Shown here: piece by piece, positions 42,301 through 52,517 of the stretch | How positions within the stretch are numbered: position 1 is the first letter of the stretch | How the letters are laid out: each line of letters opens with the position of its first letter | Source of the DNA: Nitzschia sp. pyKryTriq1 | Lineage: Eukaryota; Bacillariophyta; Bacillariophyceae; Bacillariales; Bacillariaceae | Reading direction: 5' to 3' | Length of the DNA stretch: 64,000 nt | NCBI GenBank assembly: GCA_956465555.1 | Contig: OY101120.1 | Coordinates: 434,001-498,000 of the forward strand | Program-made: the position numbers and the translations under genes | Notes under the pieces: model-generated | Database searches by the model: none | Told to the model about the DNA's origin: nothing | Seen by the model: the letters and a program-made list of their open reading frames with translations, nothing else

Positions 42301-43714
42301 GATTTTATTAACAATACATGCAGCGATGAATGCGCCACTTCTCCGCTGACAGCAAGGCAAATCAATGCAATACGACGATTGGATTGGATAGTCCTATATC
42401 TGAAAGACCACAGCGAACGACTGAAAGAGCCTGCTACTAGCGGCGCCGAATATTCGTGTGCTGATGTGATCCTCGCCCAGTGCAATGCAAACATTTCGGA
42501 GATTTGCTGGGGGAAATGGCCAGATCTTTTCGCAATTCTCGACGAGTGCCCGACGATGACAGACACGAAAGGCAAAAAGATACGAATAGAGCTAGAGAAA
42601 GAGGCCGTGGAGGAGATTTGTTTCAAGGTCTCAGACAGGCTTGTCATGCCACTCGACGAATCTAGGTGGTGTCCAGTTGCAAATGAACTCATGTACACTC
42701 TCTGCAACGCTACTGCTAGGACTTTGTGGCAGAATCTTGACCGCAAGGATTTGGCTCAGACATTTATTCGCTCTGCAGCAGAGGCTGCGAAGGAAATCCG
42801 AAATCCGGCGGATTCTGGACGGCTGGCTTTTGATCCTCTTTTCGACGATCACTTTGTTTCCAGAGTCGAAGCTGACGTCAAAACAAAGACGAAACATAGA
42901 AGTAAAGTTGTTGTGACCAAGGCTGAAACGCAACTTTTGAATCGCGATGCAGCGACATCCCTAATGGGCCAAACAACATCCATCGATGTCTCTGGTAGTA
43001 AACTGGAAATGATCCAGACAACGTGGTACCTTGCCCGCCAGGTTATGTTCGTGGTAGATGCTCTTTCAGGGGTGGCACTTGGGGGCGAGCCTACATATTC
43101 TCGGGAACAACTACTTGAAAAACTTGGCATCGACTCCAAGGTCTGTGAGGCAGCACTCAACGCAGAGATCTTGCCACCAAAGAGAAGAAAGGCTCCATCG
43201 TCGAAAGCAACGCCAAAGGCGAGACGCGAGGGTCGTGTCAAAGCCGACGGTTCAGGTCTTTCGAAAAAACAGGGAGGACCACCCAAAGAGAAGGTCAACA
43301 ATTTGTTGTTTTGGCAAATTATTTGGTCAACTTTAAAAGACCTCGGGTGGAATCTAGAGCACGGTAATCGGCCGAATGACTTTTATGCTTGTCCTCCTGG
43401 TGTGGCGAGAGGGAAGGGCTTCCGATCTCGCGTTGACTTTTTTGACTCTGTTCTATTGGGTAAGTGAAAATGAATGATGTTGTGAAGTACCTTTCTCGAT
43501 ATTCCTAATGCTCCTTTTTGGAACAGTCTTGAACTGCCTGAAAACGTATCAACAATGGAAAGATGAACCCACAGTGAAGAGTTGCCTGCAGGAATACGAT
43601 ACGTGCAAGGATATCTACGAGAAATTGCGAGCAAGCAGGAAGTTGCCCAAATTTGAGACGAAGACGGAAATGAGTGACTGGTTGCGGAAACAGGCAAAAT
43701 CCAGGAGTGGATAA
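38959..43714 (+). CDS. Large SET-like domain protein with disordered N-terminus
   Basis: Three exons, 38959-41701, 41771-43459 and 43527-43714, totalling 1,539 residues, with clean GT-AG sites (GAAG|GTGAGC, TTGAAG|ATCG, TTGG|GTAAGT, AACAG|TCTT). Residues 1-680 are low complexity: Ser, Gln, Asp, Ala and Arg runs (poly-Asp near 515, poly-Ser near 120). The SET-like part begins about 745 (SSIPNAGHGVFLKF) and ends about 1,022 with GDEIELFVDYKEKYEENR, matching the start and the final (E-L-x-x-D-Y) motif of SET methyltransferases. The NHS-C core is not obvious (EVGHNPALQATIHA), so activity is uncertain. At about 1,430-1,500 is a module of the type LFWQIIWSTLKDLGW, then FFDSVLLVLNCL, seen in many diatom chromatin-like proteins. 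A nuclear, chromatin-linked role is inferred. Confidence 0.75.
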
Positions 43715-44142
43715 TATGGCGATTCGCTGAGCAGCCCCATCATCTTTCGTCGTGCCGGTAGCAGGACGATGGCCTGTCTTCCTTAAGAGTACTGTACCGG
43801 CTTTATCACCAGCACATATAGGATCACTTTTCCACCTACTAGAGAGCGTATTGTGAACTACTGCATCCAACCTATCAAAATTTAACAGTGGCTCTGAAAT
43901 AGCATGTTCTTTAAAATATCATTATGATTTCAAGGTTAATGGGAATCATTTAGTGCAAGTATGAAGTGAGATGTACTCAGCATCAACGCGGCGGTTCTCT
44001 TTCAAAATCTCGTGTGAGGTTGTTTTAAGGCCTTTATTTTTTTGTGAACCTATGATGTACTAGATATTGTTGCCCTATGGTGACTTCCCCGTGAAGATCA
44101 CGACCCCCGGTTGTACCGGTACATTGGTATGAACAAAGCTCT
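43715..44142. other. Intergenic; left end of inverted duplication
   Basis: The 3' flank of the SET-like gene and 3' UTR of the left 124-residue gene. From about 44075 the sequence matches, inverted, the right copy's 3' flank (GTGATCTT...CGGGGAAGTCACC). Confidence 0.5.
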
Positions 44143-44660
44143 CTACTGGTCTGATGAAAACGTTCGCTGGAGCCATCCCCGTTTTGTTGATCTTTTAGGA
44201 TCTGTTGAGGATGAGGAGGTTGTTGATGATTCACTTTCACTCAGCAAGGAGGACCCATCGATCGAGGAGCCGCTTCGAACGCTGTGGATGGACTTAACAG
44301 CCTCCAAGTCAGAATTCATGCGTCGCATGGTCGCTTTCTCGCTCTCGGATCGTTGAGCGAAGATACGGCATGCTTGGAGTCGGACGAGCTGGTATTCGTC
44401 CTTGCTTGGGTAGCCCGAGATCCCGAGGAAGATCTTGGCTTCGTTGGCGATTGCTCTGGCATCGATAAATCGAATGTCAAGCTCGCGAGTCAAATATCCT
44501 TCGATGCTGGATGACATGATGTTGTTTGTGATTGCTGTTGGGGATCAAAGAAGATGTGAAGAAGTGAAGAAGATGTTCTTGATGATTCTGCAGAATGTAA
44601 GATTGTGAGATGTGAACGATATCACTTTTTTCCGAAATTTATAGGCGGAATGAATGAAGG
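44075..44660 (-). repeat. Left arm of inverted segmental duplication
   Basis: This arm, read on the minus strand, matches about 45840-46360 on the plus strand. It covers the whole 124-codon gene, about 80 bases of leader with near identity (ATCATCAAGAACATCTTCTT) and part of the 3' UTR. Weaker matches continue outward in the promoters (ACTACGAGTAGCAAA at about 44735 inverted and 45680). Confidence 0.8.
44143..44517 (-). CDS. 124-residue diatom protein, copy 1
   Basis: The protein opens with a helical segment (RFIDARAIANEAKIFLGISGYPSKDEYQLVRLQA, about residues 16-49) that has a UBA-like rhythm. A Ser-rich tract (SLLSESESSTTSSSST, about 90-105) and a basic end (KRSTKRGWLQRTFSSDQ) follow. No enzyme motif, signal peptide or membrane segment is present. 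It differs from copy 2 (45915-46289) by one residue, Asp against Gly at about position 106, with a handful of silent differences. Related short proteins with the ANEAK-x-x-LGI-x-GYP pattern appear to be widespread in diatoms, function unknown (recollection). Confidence 0.75.
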   Translation of the reverse strand: MSSSIEGYLTRELDIRFIDARAIANEAKIFLGISGYPSKDEYQLVRLQACRIFAQRSESEKATMRRMNSDLEAVKSIHSVRSGSSIDGSSLLSESESSTTSSSSTDPKRSTKRGWLQRTFSSDQ

Positions 44661-45914
44661 GTGGTTCTCTACTACTAGCTAGTATTAGAGCGTAGTAGTA
44701 CGAATAGAGACAGATTGCGAAGAAGAACCGAAAGAATCTTTTGCTACTCGTAGTGTGGGAAAGTTTTTGTCATTGCGATCGGGATTTAAAGAATACGGTC
44801 GGTATTACTCGTACTCGTAATCTTGTTCTCATTTACTTAAGATATTCGTATTTCTACTAATATAGCCCCTACGAAGGGTTACAACAAGGCAATGACGCAC
44901 TGATATCCGAGATTCAATCAGAGGTCGTACTTGGGGAAATAGAGAAAAAATATCAATACCATTGAAAGACGGAGGCACTTTCCACATTTGCAGTGTTAAA
45001 TGGCCTCCGTCCATCGTTCCGTTGTTCTTTAGGGCCGCTATTTGACGACTCCTCTTCTATCTCTGCTTTACTCTAATACTACTATACTCTCTACTTGAGA
45101 GAGTAGACTAACTATCTTTAATAAAAATGTGGGCCAAAGTATCTTTTCCATCAGCTAGCTGTGGTTCTCCGAAACCTTGACGTGCATGCATGCGTTCGGG
45201 GGCGGCTTTTTGCAACTACAGTATAATTGCGGGACTGGGAGCACCAAGGGCCTTCGCGAGGAGCCCACTCCTACTAGCTAGTAGTGTCCTGTCTGTAGAG
45301 GAATCTTCTCGTCCAGGCCAGGGGTCAAGCTCTTTCTCGGCTTTTCTTTTTCTTTATTATTTGTTCGGAGCTATTGACCCTTGGTCGAGGCCGGCGGGGC
45401 CGGATATGCACAGAACCACAGAACGCAATCTCTATCTCCATGAGTACTACTGTACGTACCGGGTGCCGAGTATTCGTACGAGAAGAGATGTTGCACTATC
45501 GGTACATACTGTACACCGGTATTGCCTGGTTGACCGTTGGGTTTACAAGTATTTTAAAATATGTAGGATGAGGAGAAAAAAGTCCCCACAACGTTCAAAC
45601 GGCACAATATCATTGGCATTTGTACCATAAAGTGCGAATATCCCTCTTATCAATTGATAGAAACTTTCTTAAAAACTACGAGTAGCAAATGGAGATTCTT
45701 TGGGACCTTCGGGACATCTTTTTCCACTCCCTGCCAAAATGTCCATAAAACCGCGCGAATTTAGCGCTATGGACCCTGCACAAAACCCATGTTCGTGGCA
45801 TGCTATTCGTCGTCTTCATCTCATAATTTCAGATTTCACAGAAGAATCATCAAGAACATCTTCTTCACTTCTTCACATCTTATTTGATCCCCAACAGCAA
45901 TCACAAACAACATC
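44518..45914. other. Shared divergent promoter region of the duplicated pair
   Basis: About 1.4 kb between the two head-to-head copies. The outermost ~80 bases on each side are near-identical inverted leader sequence. The interior is unrelated except for short inverted matches. CTAGTAG patches lie at about 44680-44700 and 45270-45290. ORFs here (for example 45190-45630) have no protein features. Confidence 0.5.
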
Positions 45915-46360
45915 ATGTCATCCAGCATCGAAGGATATTTGACTCGCGAGCTTGACATTCGATTTATCGATGCCAGAGCAATCGCCAACGAAGCCAAGAT
46001 CTTCCTCGGGATCTCGGGCTACCCAAGCAAGGACGAATACCAGCTCGTCCGACTCCAAGCATGCCGTATCTTCGCTCAACGATCCGAGAGCGAGAAAGCG
46101 ACCATGCGACGCATGAATTCTGACTTGGAGGCTGTTAAGTCCATCCACAGCGTTCGAAGCGGCTCCTCGATTGATGGGTCCTCCTTGCTGAGTGAAAGTG
46201 AATCATCAACAACCTCCTCATCCTCAACAGGTCCTAAAAGATCAACGAAACGGGGCTGGCTCCAGCGAACGTTTTCATCTGACCAGTAAAGATATTCGCT
46301 CCTAACTGCGTAGCCAGCAGGATTGTGGTGGTGATCTTGGTGACGGGGAAGTCACCGTGG
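45840..46360 (+). repeat. Right arm of inverted segmental duplication
   Basis: Inverted partner of about 44075-44660. Its 3' part carries a perfect small hairpin, GGTGAC-GGGGAA-GTCACC (about 46350-46367), half of which is still seen in the left arm. Confidence 0.75.
45915..46289 (+). CDS. 124-residue diatom protein, copy 2
   Basis: Same length and start as copy 1 on the opposite strand. The only residue change is Gly for Asp before PKRSTKRG; a few codons differ silently (for example AACGAAA against AACAAAA). Such mainly silent change between copies points to selection on the protein or to gene conversion, so copy 2 is probably functional. The ATG lies in the conserved leader context ACAACATCATGTCATCC shared by both. 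Confidence 0.75.
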   Translation: MSSSIEGYLTRELDIRFIDARAIANEAKIFLGISGYPSKDEYQLVRLQACRIFAQRSESEKATMRRMNSDLEAVKSIHSVRSGSSIDGSSLLSESESSTTSSSSTGPKRSTKRGWLQRTFSSDQ

Positions 46361-46528
46361 TCCACCGGCACGAGCCATCATGAGGAACAAAACGCCCATG
46401 CTAGCATGCCACTACTATATCTAGCTACTTGTACCACTACTATAAATACTTTCTCTTTGTTGATACCTTTCTTCTTGGTGGGTTTCTTTGTTAGCTAGTG
46501 CTGTGGTATTTCCTTCTTCGCATACGCG

Positions 46529-46740
46529 CTATTCGTATCATGGAGCGTCAAAAGGTGATTGGTTCCATTATCAATATTTCAAGCACTGCTAGTTATGGAA
46601 GCATGCCCATGTTCATTCCCTATTCCAAAAGCAAGGGTGCCTTGAATGAGGCGACCAAGCACTATGCCTACGTTGCCAGCATGTCCTGCCATGCCCAGTC
46701 GCATTCGTGTCAACAACGCTCTACTAGCCATTGGTTCTGT
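46529..46740 (+). pseudogene. Broken fragment of the SDR gene at 47926
   Basis: ATTCGTATCATGGAGCGT and the next 190 or so bases follow 48336-48530 of the downstream SDR gene at high identity, covering the catalytic region ([16 protein letters not shown], then YSKSKGAL in place of YSISKGAL). An insertion of about 13 bp in the copy (GTTGCCAGCATGTCCTGCC) and a later small insertion break the frame. Both the NAD-binding N-terminus and the C-terminus are missing. It lies 3' to 3' with cyanase, ending about 60 bases from its stop. Confidence 0.85.
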
Positions 46741-46800
46741 TTCTGCGCTAATCACACGAACAAGCCTACCGGTACTTTGGCCTATGCATCCTTGGGCTGA

Positions 46801-47343
46801 TTACTCTCGCGGGCTCGGAGCGGAATTGTCGGTCGCCTTTTGTTCAATAAAGGGCAAGAATTTGCCATTGAAGGTAATCACCACTCGTTTCTCTCCCTGT
46901 TTGCCCGTCGTTGTCCCGACATCACAGTAAAAGTCAATGGCGGACATTATGCCATCCCCGCACTGCTCGTTAGTGATGGACTTGATTGCTTCCCCATAGT
47001 GCGTAATGGCCTCGTAGGTTCGATAGACATGAGGTTCTTTCAAAATTTCATCATCAAACCCTCGCATGGGAAAGGACTCGACCATATCTGCAATATCCGA
47101 GGCGGCTAGAGAAGGCAGGGCCTCTTGGAGTTTGGGTGCCGTAGCCGGTGTAAGTTTGGCTTGCCCCAACACTAGCTGGGCCGCGTAGGTATTGGTGACA
47201 CCCAATTTGGCAGCCAACTCATCGTAGGAAATGCCGGCTTCCGATTTGGCAGTCATTACACGGTGGACTCGATCCGCCCTGTCCGTCACGGACGATGATT
47301 TGAGCAACGCGAAAAGCAGAGGAGGTACCGATGGGAAAAACAT
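46801..47343 (-). CDS. cynS: Cyanate hydratase (cyanase)
   Basis: A 180-residue protein. It converts cyanate plus bicarbonate to ammonia and CO2 (via carbamate). The N-terminal helical DNA-binding-like domain (SYDELAAKLGVTNTYAAQLVLGQAKL, about residues 38-65) and the C-terminal catalytic domain are both clear. The active-site Arg, Glu and Ser are present in VYRTYEAITHYGEAIKSI and GDGIMSAIDF. The end, ITFNGKFLPF, is typical. It is about 25 residues longer than bacterial cyanases: the N-terminus MFFPSVPPLLFALLKSSS is hydrophobic and might be a short targeting sequence or a weakly used leader. In algae cyanase is a detoxification and nitrogen-salvage enzyme. It lies between a broken and an intact SDR gene. 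Confidence 0.92.
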   Translation of the reverse strand: MFFPSVPPLLFALLKSSSVTDRADRVHRVMTAKSEAGISYDELAAKLGVTNTYAAQLVLGQAKLTPATAPKLQEALPSLAASDIADMVESFPMRGFDDEILKEPHVYRTYEAITHYGEAIKSITNEQCGDGIMSAIDFYCDVGTTTGKQGEKRVVITFNGKFLPFIEQKATDNSAPSPRE

Positions 47344-47925
47344 AATGTTGTTGTCTTCTGGTAGTATTATCGTACGTACACTAGATAGAGTAATGATCGA
47401 TTTGAGAGATAGAGGCAGAGAAGTCTGTCGATGATGATAATTCCTCACTCCGCCGCCGTCGCGATAGAGATGATGATGGAAAGAAGAAAAGCAGGATGAT
47501 GGTGATGGGGGCGGATGATGCGAGATGTGATGGTGGATGCGGACGGACGATGACGAAAGATACGGATCTTTTACACATCCGAACCGAAAGGGGAATTCCT
47601 GATGGATGCGATTCCTTCCGAGAAGTTGACCGTTGGGGGACGGCCAGACTGATTGATTCATTCATTCGACCGCGCACGAGAGTGGACCGCCAAAAGTAGT
47701 GCAAAAGTGCACGAACAAAAGATGCGTCGGGGGGCAAAAGATCCCGAGGGATCCTTGCCATACGCCACACGTCGGCTCCTCCTCGGGTCATCTTCTCTTT
47801 CTTGTTCTGTTTCACTCTACCAGAAGTTATTATCGTAGTTAACTCAAACCGTGCAAATATCTTACTTGCTTTTTTAAGACTTTGATCCAAGAGGGCCTAC
47901 CTGTATCAACAATAAGCATACCATC
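47344..47925. other. Divergent promoter of cyanase and SDR
   Basis: A 582-bp gap between the two start codons. It has GATGATG simple sequence near 47432-47520 and a CCGCCGCCGTCGCG patch near 47450. Both strands have open frames with no protein character. Confidence 0.5.
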
Positions 47926-48798
47926 ATGGCATCCCGAAACAACACGGACGACACGTTTCGTCATTCCTCTCTAAGTGGCAAGGTTGCCGTTATCACTGGC
48001 AGCACACAGGGTTTGGGTGAAGCGACGGCCCGATTATTTCAAGAACGAGGTATTCGTGGTCTAATCATCACAGGACGCAATGTTGAACGAGGTGACGCAG
48101 TGGCCCAATCTTTGACTACCGATACTTGCACGGCGCATTTCGTCTCGGGGGATTTGGCCAGTTTGGAGGATTGCCAACGAATCATTCAAGCCGCCGACGA
48201 TCATTTTGGAACCTTACATATATTGGTAAACGCAGCTGCTTGGACGGCACGAAGCAGTATCTGGGATACTACACCAGAAATGTACGACAATATGATGAAT
48301 ATCAATACTCGAGCTCCCTTTTTCCTCATGCAACATGCCATTCGTATCATGGAGCGTGAAAAGGTAGATGGTTCCATTATCAATATTTCAAGCACTGCTA
48401 GCTATGGAAGTATGCCCATGCTCGCTCCCTATTCCATCAGTAAGGGTGCCTTGAATGTGGCGACCAAGCACTTTGCGTACGCTGCCATGCCCAGTCGCAT
48501 TCGTGTCAACGCTCTGGCCATTGGTTGGATGGACACTCCGGGAGAAGACGCCATACAAAACCAAGATGGTAGCGGCCCAGACTGGAAAGCCAAAGGAGTA
48601 GCGCAACAACCCTTTGGAAGATTACTCGACCCAAACGAAGTAGCTCGATGCATTGCCTATTGCGCATCCGAAGAGTCGGGGATGATGACTGGGTGTGTCA
48701 TCGATTTCGATCAGTCGGTGATTGGTGGAGGGTCAGCTCCAGTGCCTCCACCAAAAGACCAGTTCAATAAAGTGGAAGGCGTAAGATACAGCTTTTGA
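47926..48798 (+). CDS. Short-chain dehydrogenase/reductase (classical SDR)
   Basis: A 290-residue Rossmann-fold oxidoreductase. Cofactor motif TGSTQGLG (about residue 26), VSGDLAS (the Asp that contacts adenine), NAAA (about 99), catalytic Ser in NISSTASYG and the YSISK catalytic Tyr/Lys pair (about 167-171) are all intact. IGWMDTPG follows in place of the common PG-x-x-x-T. TGRN after the second strand favours an NADP-type pocket, but this is weak. The length is slightly above the family norm of 250 because of a 15-residue N-terminal extension and a Pro-rich C-terminal tail. The substrate cannot be inferred. A truncated duplicate lies 1.2-1.4 kb upstream. Confidence 0.9.
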   Translation: MASRNNTDDTFRHSSLSGKVAVITGSTQGLGEATARLFQERGIRGLIITGRNVERGDAVAQSLTTDTCTAHFVSGDLASLEDCQRIIQAADDHFGTLHILVNAAAWTARSSIWDTTPEMYDNMMNINTRAPFFLMQHAIRIMEREKVDGSIINISSTASYGSMPMLAPYSISKGALNVATKHFAYAAMPSRIRVNALAIGWMDTPGEDAIQNQDGSGPDWKAKGVAQQPFGRLLDPNEVARCIAYCASEESGMMTGCVIDFDQSVIGGGSAPVPPPKDQFNKVEGVRYSF

Positions 48799-49710
48799 TG
48801 CTATTTTTTTCTTGGTCGAATAATAATTGTTGGCGTAATTATATGGTTACGGCCTGCATTTTTGTACCGTCTTCTTCTTGTTGATGGTGCGTCTTGTTCG
48901 TCTAAATGCCCCGGGAAGGATCGATGATGCTGCGTGCTAGCTCTGGGCCCTCTTCTCTGTGACAGTACTAGGGCAAATGCGGGAAACTACAAGTATTGGT
49001 AGTGAACGAAGTACGCTCGCTAGTAGCTAGTACGAGGAGCAGCTACCCCCTCCAACCCGTCTGTCCGACGCCCGTTCATAGATACATTGTATAAAGGCTC
49101 GGACTTTCTGGGCGTGATTATACGTCGTATGGTGCATACGAGTAGTGGTACGTACGTAGTACGTACAGACGGACGCTCTGCTCGAGACCGGTGGCGAGAT
49201 ACTCACAATCAGATAGACCTTGGATAGACCACCATGACACAGATGACAGGTACCCGTATGTACTCGGTGCCCTACCAACTTTATTCTCGTACGGTACCCC
49301 GCAGTAGGTAGCCCCCACACACCACGTACTAGTCCGCGTAACGCGTACATCTTGACTCATGATTCCACGTGTAAGATATTTACGAAGGGTTCTCATTTTT
49401 CCTCCACAGCATGACACCAAAAAATTGGATCCAACGTGCGTAATACCAGTGGTACGCGACAGCTGGCACAGAACGAAGATGATATTCTGCGGAATTCGGG
49501 TTTTGATAGATGCCTTCTGCTAGACTACTACTTGCTTGTACAGTTAGTACCGACCATCCATCCATCAATCAGTCATCGGAACTCCTCACTTTATTGTTCA
49601 CAACGGAGAAGAATAAATGAATGAATGAATGAATGGATTCGTTTGCATGAGACGACCGTCACAAACAAACGAATAAATCATAACATTATCATACAATACA
49701 ATACAATACA
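48799..49710. other. Intergenic, no gene seen
   Basis: GTAC, ACGTAC and GGTACC patches (about 49140-49170, 49245-49300). GAATGAATGAATG simple sequence lies at 49612-49634, and an ACAATACAATACAATACAATG tract runs directly into the next ATG. Confidence 0.5.
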
Positions 49711-50109
49711 ATGTTACGAGCAGTTGCCTCCAAGTTTCCTCCAACGTCCCGAATGATCGGACGAGCGGCAATCGCGGCCCGCAGCTCCGCTACGAGTAGA
49801 ACAACGACAAGAAAGCCTGCTGCTGTTGCTACTACAACTACGACTCGAAGGGCCTTTCATGACTATGGAAATCCACTTCCCGAACCTGAATTCACTCCCG
49901 CCGAGACCATACTGTTGGATCTCTCGGCCTGGATCGTAGCCTTTGCACTCATTTACGTGCCCAACAGCGGCACGTCAGAAGAGTTGGACGACGAGACTGT
50001 GGATGATGTGAAGCATACGAGTAGTAGAAAGAAAAACCAGAAAATAGCAGCTTCGCCTCGTTCATCAACCACATCCACAACCACCAATCAAGACGAGAAG
50101 GATCAGTGA
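49711..50109 (+). CDS. Small mitochondrial single-TM protein
   Basis: A 132-residue protein. The first 50 residues are basic, Arg/Ala/Ser/Thr-rich with no acids (MLRAVASKFPPTSRMIGRAA), a strong mitochondrial presequence probably ending near RRAFHDYG. A single hydrophobic segment (about residues 68-90, ILLDLSAWIVAFALIYVPN) follows, then an acidic-to-basic polar tail. The layout resembles small supernumerary subunits of respiratory complexes, but I cannot assign one. Confidence 0.65.
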   Translation: MLRAVASKFPPTSRMIGRAAIAARSSATSRTTTRKPAAVATTTTTRRAFHDYGNPLPEPEFTPAETILLDLSAWIVAFALIYVPNSGTSEELDDETVDDVKHTSSRKKNQKIAASPRSSTTSTTTNQDEKDQ

Positions 50110-51545
50110 GAGACTTTTCTTTCTTTGAGTGACCTGCAACATGAGGGCTGCACAGCAAAAAGGTGAGAAGCTTCGTGTTTGTGCGTTCTTGGCATGAATG
50201 AATCGAGACGAAACGAAAGCAAGCACGCAAATTTTCGCATCCCTTTTTATATGGAGTTGTGTAAATGACGGTCTTCGTCCATGACATAACGCCATTCGGG
50301 TACGCGATTTGCAAGAAGAAATTTGATATTTGGCAATATTTTTTTGAGCCATTCTATAAATTACGGGTCCAAGTCCTTCTTCTGTATTTGGATCCGTGAC
50401 GAGGATGGTAACATTCGATGTTTCTATGATGATGATGTGTTTATCTCACTAAAGTTATTTTTTATTTGCGTTTTATTGGTGTGCAAGGAACAATACAATA
50501 CAGTCTTGGATCTTTCACTAAGCAGTGCCATGGCACAAGAAAGGTGTCTTTTTGTCGAAAGGTGGGTATGCCACGTCTACAGTCTTTGAATGAATAATAG
50601 ACGCAAGACATGCATCCCAGGCGTTGGCCGAGACTGGAAAGTCTCCTTGGCCGTCACGTTGCAGAATATGTCTTGCCAAACGAAAGGAGGATTTCATTGA
50701 TTCATTGATGATTCATACTACTCGGTTGTATCGAGATGCATGCGCCATTCCGTTGGATCCGCATCTTTACGTGATCGAGTACAGTCGTTCAGCACATGCA
50801 CGCACAGTCAGTAAGAACACTACTGACTACTGTCTGGGTATACGACTCTGACTATTTATTCTGCTTCTCGGTTGGTCATTCCACAGAAGATAGCCCTAGT
50901 TGTACAGTTCCCCTACTCCCATAACCTAAATAAAAGTTGTAAGTCCCATCACAGACAGTCATTGTATTTGGATCTCGTCTCGTTCGATCGACAGAGTCAG
51001 TAGTTATACAAGTATGATACAGTACTTTACTGCTGGACTCAGCCGTGGTTTTATGCTATGTTAACATGTATGTCTTGGGAATCCATCCATCCATCCTACC
51101 ACTGGCTTTGAAAAAATAAAGAAATCAGTAATACGATCACACAGCAAAAGCTTCAATGCTATCGGGACGTTCCTATCTTCTGTGTTTGACGGAGTTGTGG
51201 GAATCTATCTTATATACAAGTCCTCTTGCACATTGACGACATCGGCTCACTCCCGCACTCCTTTTTTCCCCTCTAATTTCTAACTTCCTTTTCCAAGAAT
51301 GACGTACAATATCGGTTAAAATAGGAAAGGCAGTCTACTGTAGTATAGTATTTTCCGATTTTCCGAATACGAAATCAGAGTACGAGCAGCCGTCCTTTCA
51401 TGGCGGAACCAATCTGTGGTACTTCGTACACATAGTAATTGCTGTGACTTCATCACAAGAAATCAGAAAAGGAGAAACATTGGATTGCCATGGTCATAAA
51501 GTATGTATCCACCAAACTATTATACTGACTGTAGTAGAAGTAGGT
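50110..51545. other. Intergenic, no gene seen
   Basis: About 1.4 kb between the 3' ends of convergent genes. It is A/T-rich with ordinary composition. ORFs such as 50323-50589 and 50624-50851 lack start context, motifs or conserved-looking composition. Confidence 0.5.
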
Positions 51546-52517
51546 TTACAACTTTCGAATTCCCTCCAAGACAGATTCTTTGTGAGTAGGACTGACCGGA
51601 TCTTCTCCATAGTAGACGTCGCAGAGCGCCTCACAGAACAATCGAGATTTGAGCGAACCGACACCGCCAACCGCATTCTTGTACAAGAGCGTATCTCCAC
51701 GAATGGTCATTTCGATTTCAGCACCCTCCACCAAGTCGACGGTTGGATTCAACTTTTTGAACTCGTCCAAGCTGAGAAGAAGAAGAAGAAAATACAAAAA
51801 TAAATGAATATAATAGGAGTTTTCACGAGCGAAGCAAGGAAAACAACGACCGCGTTTTGGGTGAGACAGACCGTTGTTCGTTGTGACGACACGCAGTCAG
51901 AGACCACCGACCGTTGATGATTGCCCTTTATTCCTCTCGCTTTCGACTTACGTTTCCAACTCTTGTCCATTCATTCGAGGCTCAATGGATTCGACAATGG
52001 CGGCAGTGTACTTGTCGATCGACAGTCCACGATTCATCACAATACGAATCGTACGGGGATACGTCGGATCCAGGAGGGCCTTTTCGATGTCCGCGTTGGA
52101 GCCCTTCTTGACAGCCATCATGGCCACTGGGTCCATGTAAGTTCCTACAGCATACACTTTGACAAAGACATACTTGATGCGAACTCCGACGCCGGCTAAA
52201 CTCATGCCGTTGCACAGGGGAGGGAAGAGAATACCGGTTTGAGCTTCTTTCGTTGGAGTGCCCGCTGACAAGATATCGCCAGAAGTCGGGAGACGAGCCG
52301 CGTTCAACGTAAAGCGGGAATGCTGCTGCTGCGAATCCTGGTACTGCAGGACGACCACCGCAGTCATACCGGCAACGACGGCGCCCGCCGCCAACGGCGA
52401 CGAGCGAGAGGCGGTCCTGGCGACCGCCGTCGACTGAAGTCGGCGAGACAAGCACGAACTTGCCGCTCGGCGAGCGGCGACCTGCTGAGAGAGAAGACGA
52501 CCGGAGGAGACCAACAT
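51546..52517 (-). CDS. Chalcone-isomerase-like protein, mitochondrial
   Basis: Two exons, 52517-51952 and 51771-51546, joined at GGAAAC|GTAAGT and TTCTCAG|CTTGG, giving 263 residues. The first 50 residues are an Arg/Ser/Ala presequence (MLVSSGRLLSQQVAARRAAS), then one hydrophobic stretch (AAGAVVAGMTAVVVL). The domain shows LAGVGVRIKYVFVKVYAVGTYMD (the G-x-G-x-R-x-K start of the CHI fold), TIRIVMNRG, IEMTIRGDTL, and the end SRLFCEALCDVYYGEDPVS. That order is typical of chalcone isomerase-like and fatty-acid-binding (FAP) relatives. Non-plant members are non-catalytic or fatty-acid binding, so flavonoid chemistry is unlikely. The role is probably lipid binding (inference). Confidence 0.85.

Noticed and set aside
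45190-45630. 146-codon ORF between the duplicated genes
   Set aside because: No conserved features. It runs through GTAC and CTAGTAG simple sequence, and the overlapping frames are equally open.
47344-47661. Upstream extension of the cyanase frame
   Set aside because: It begins at a non-ATG codon and is Ser/His/Pro-rich with no resemblance to cyanase. The next in-frame ATG is 47343.
48800-49420. Minus-strand ORFs of about 100 codons
   Set aside because: They are built on repetitive TACGTAC/GGTAC sequence with Tyr/Val/Arg-rich chance translation and no start context.
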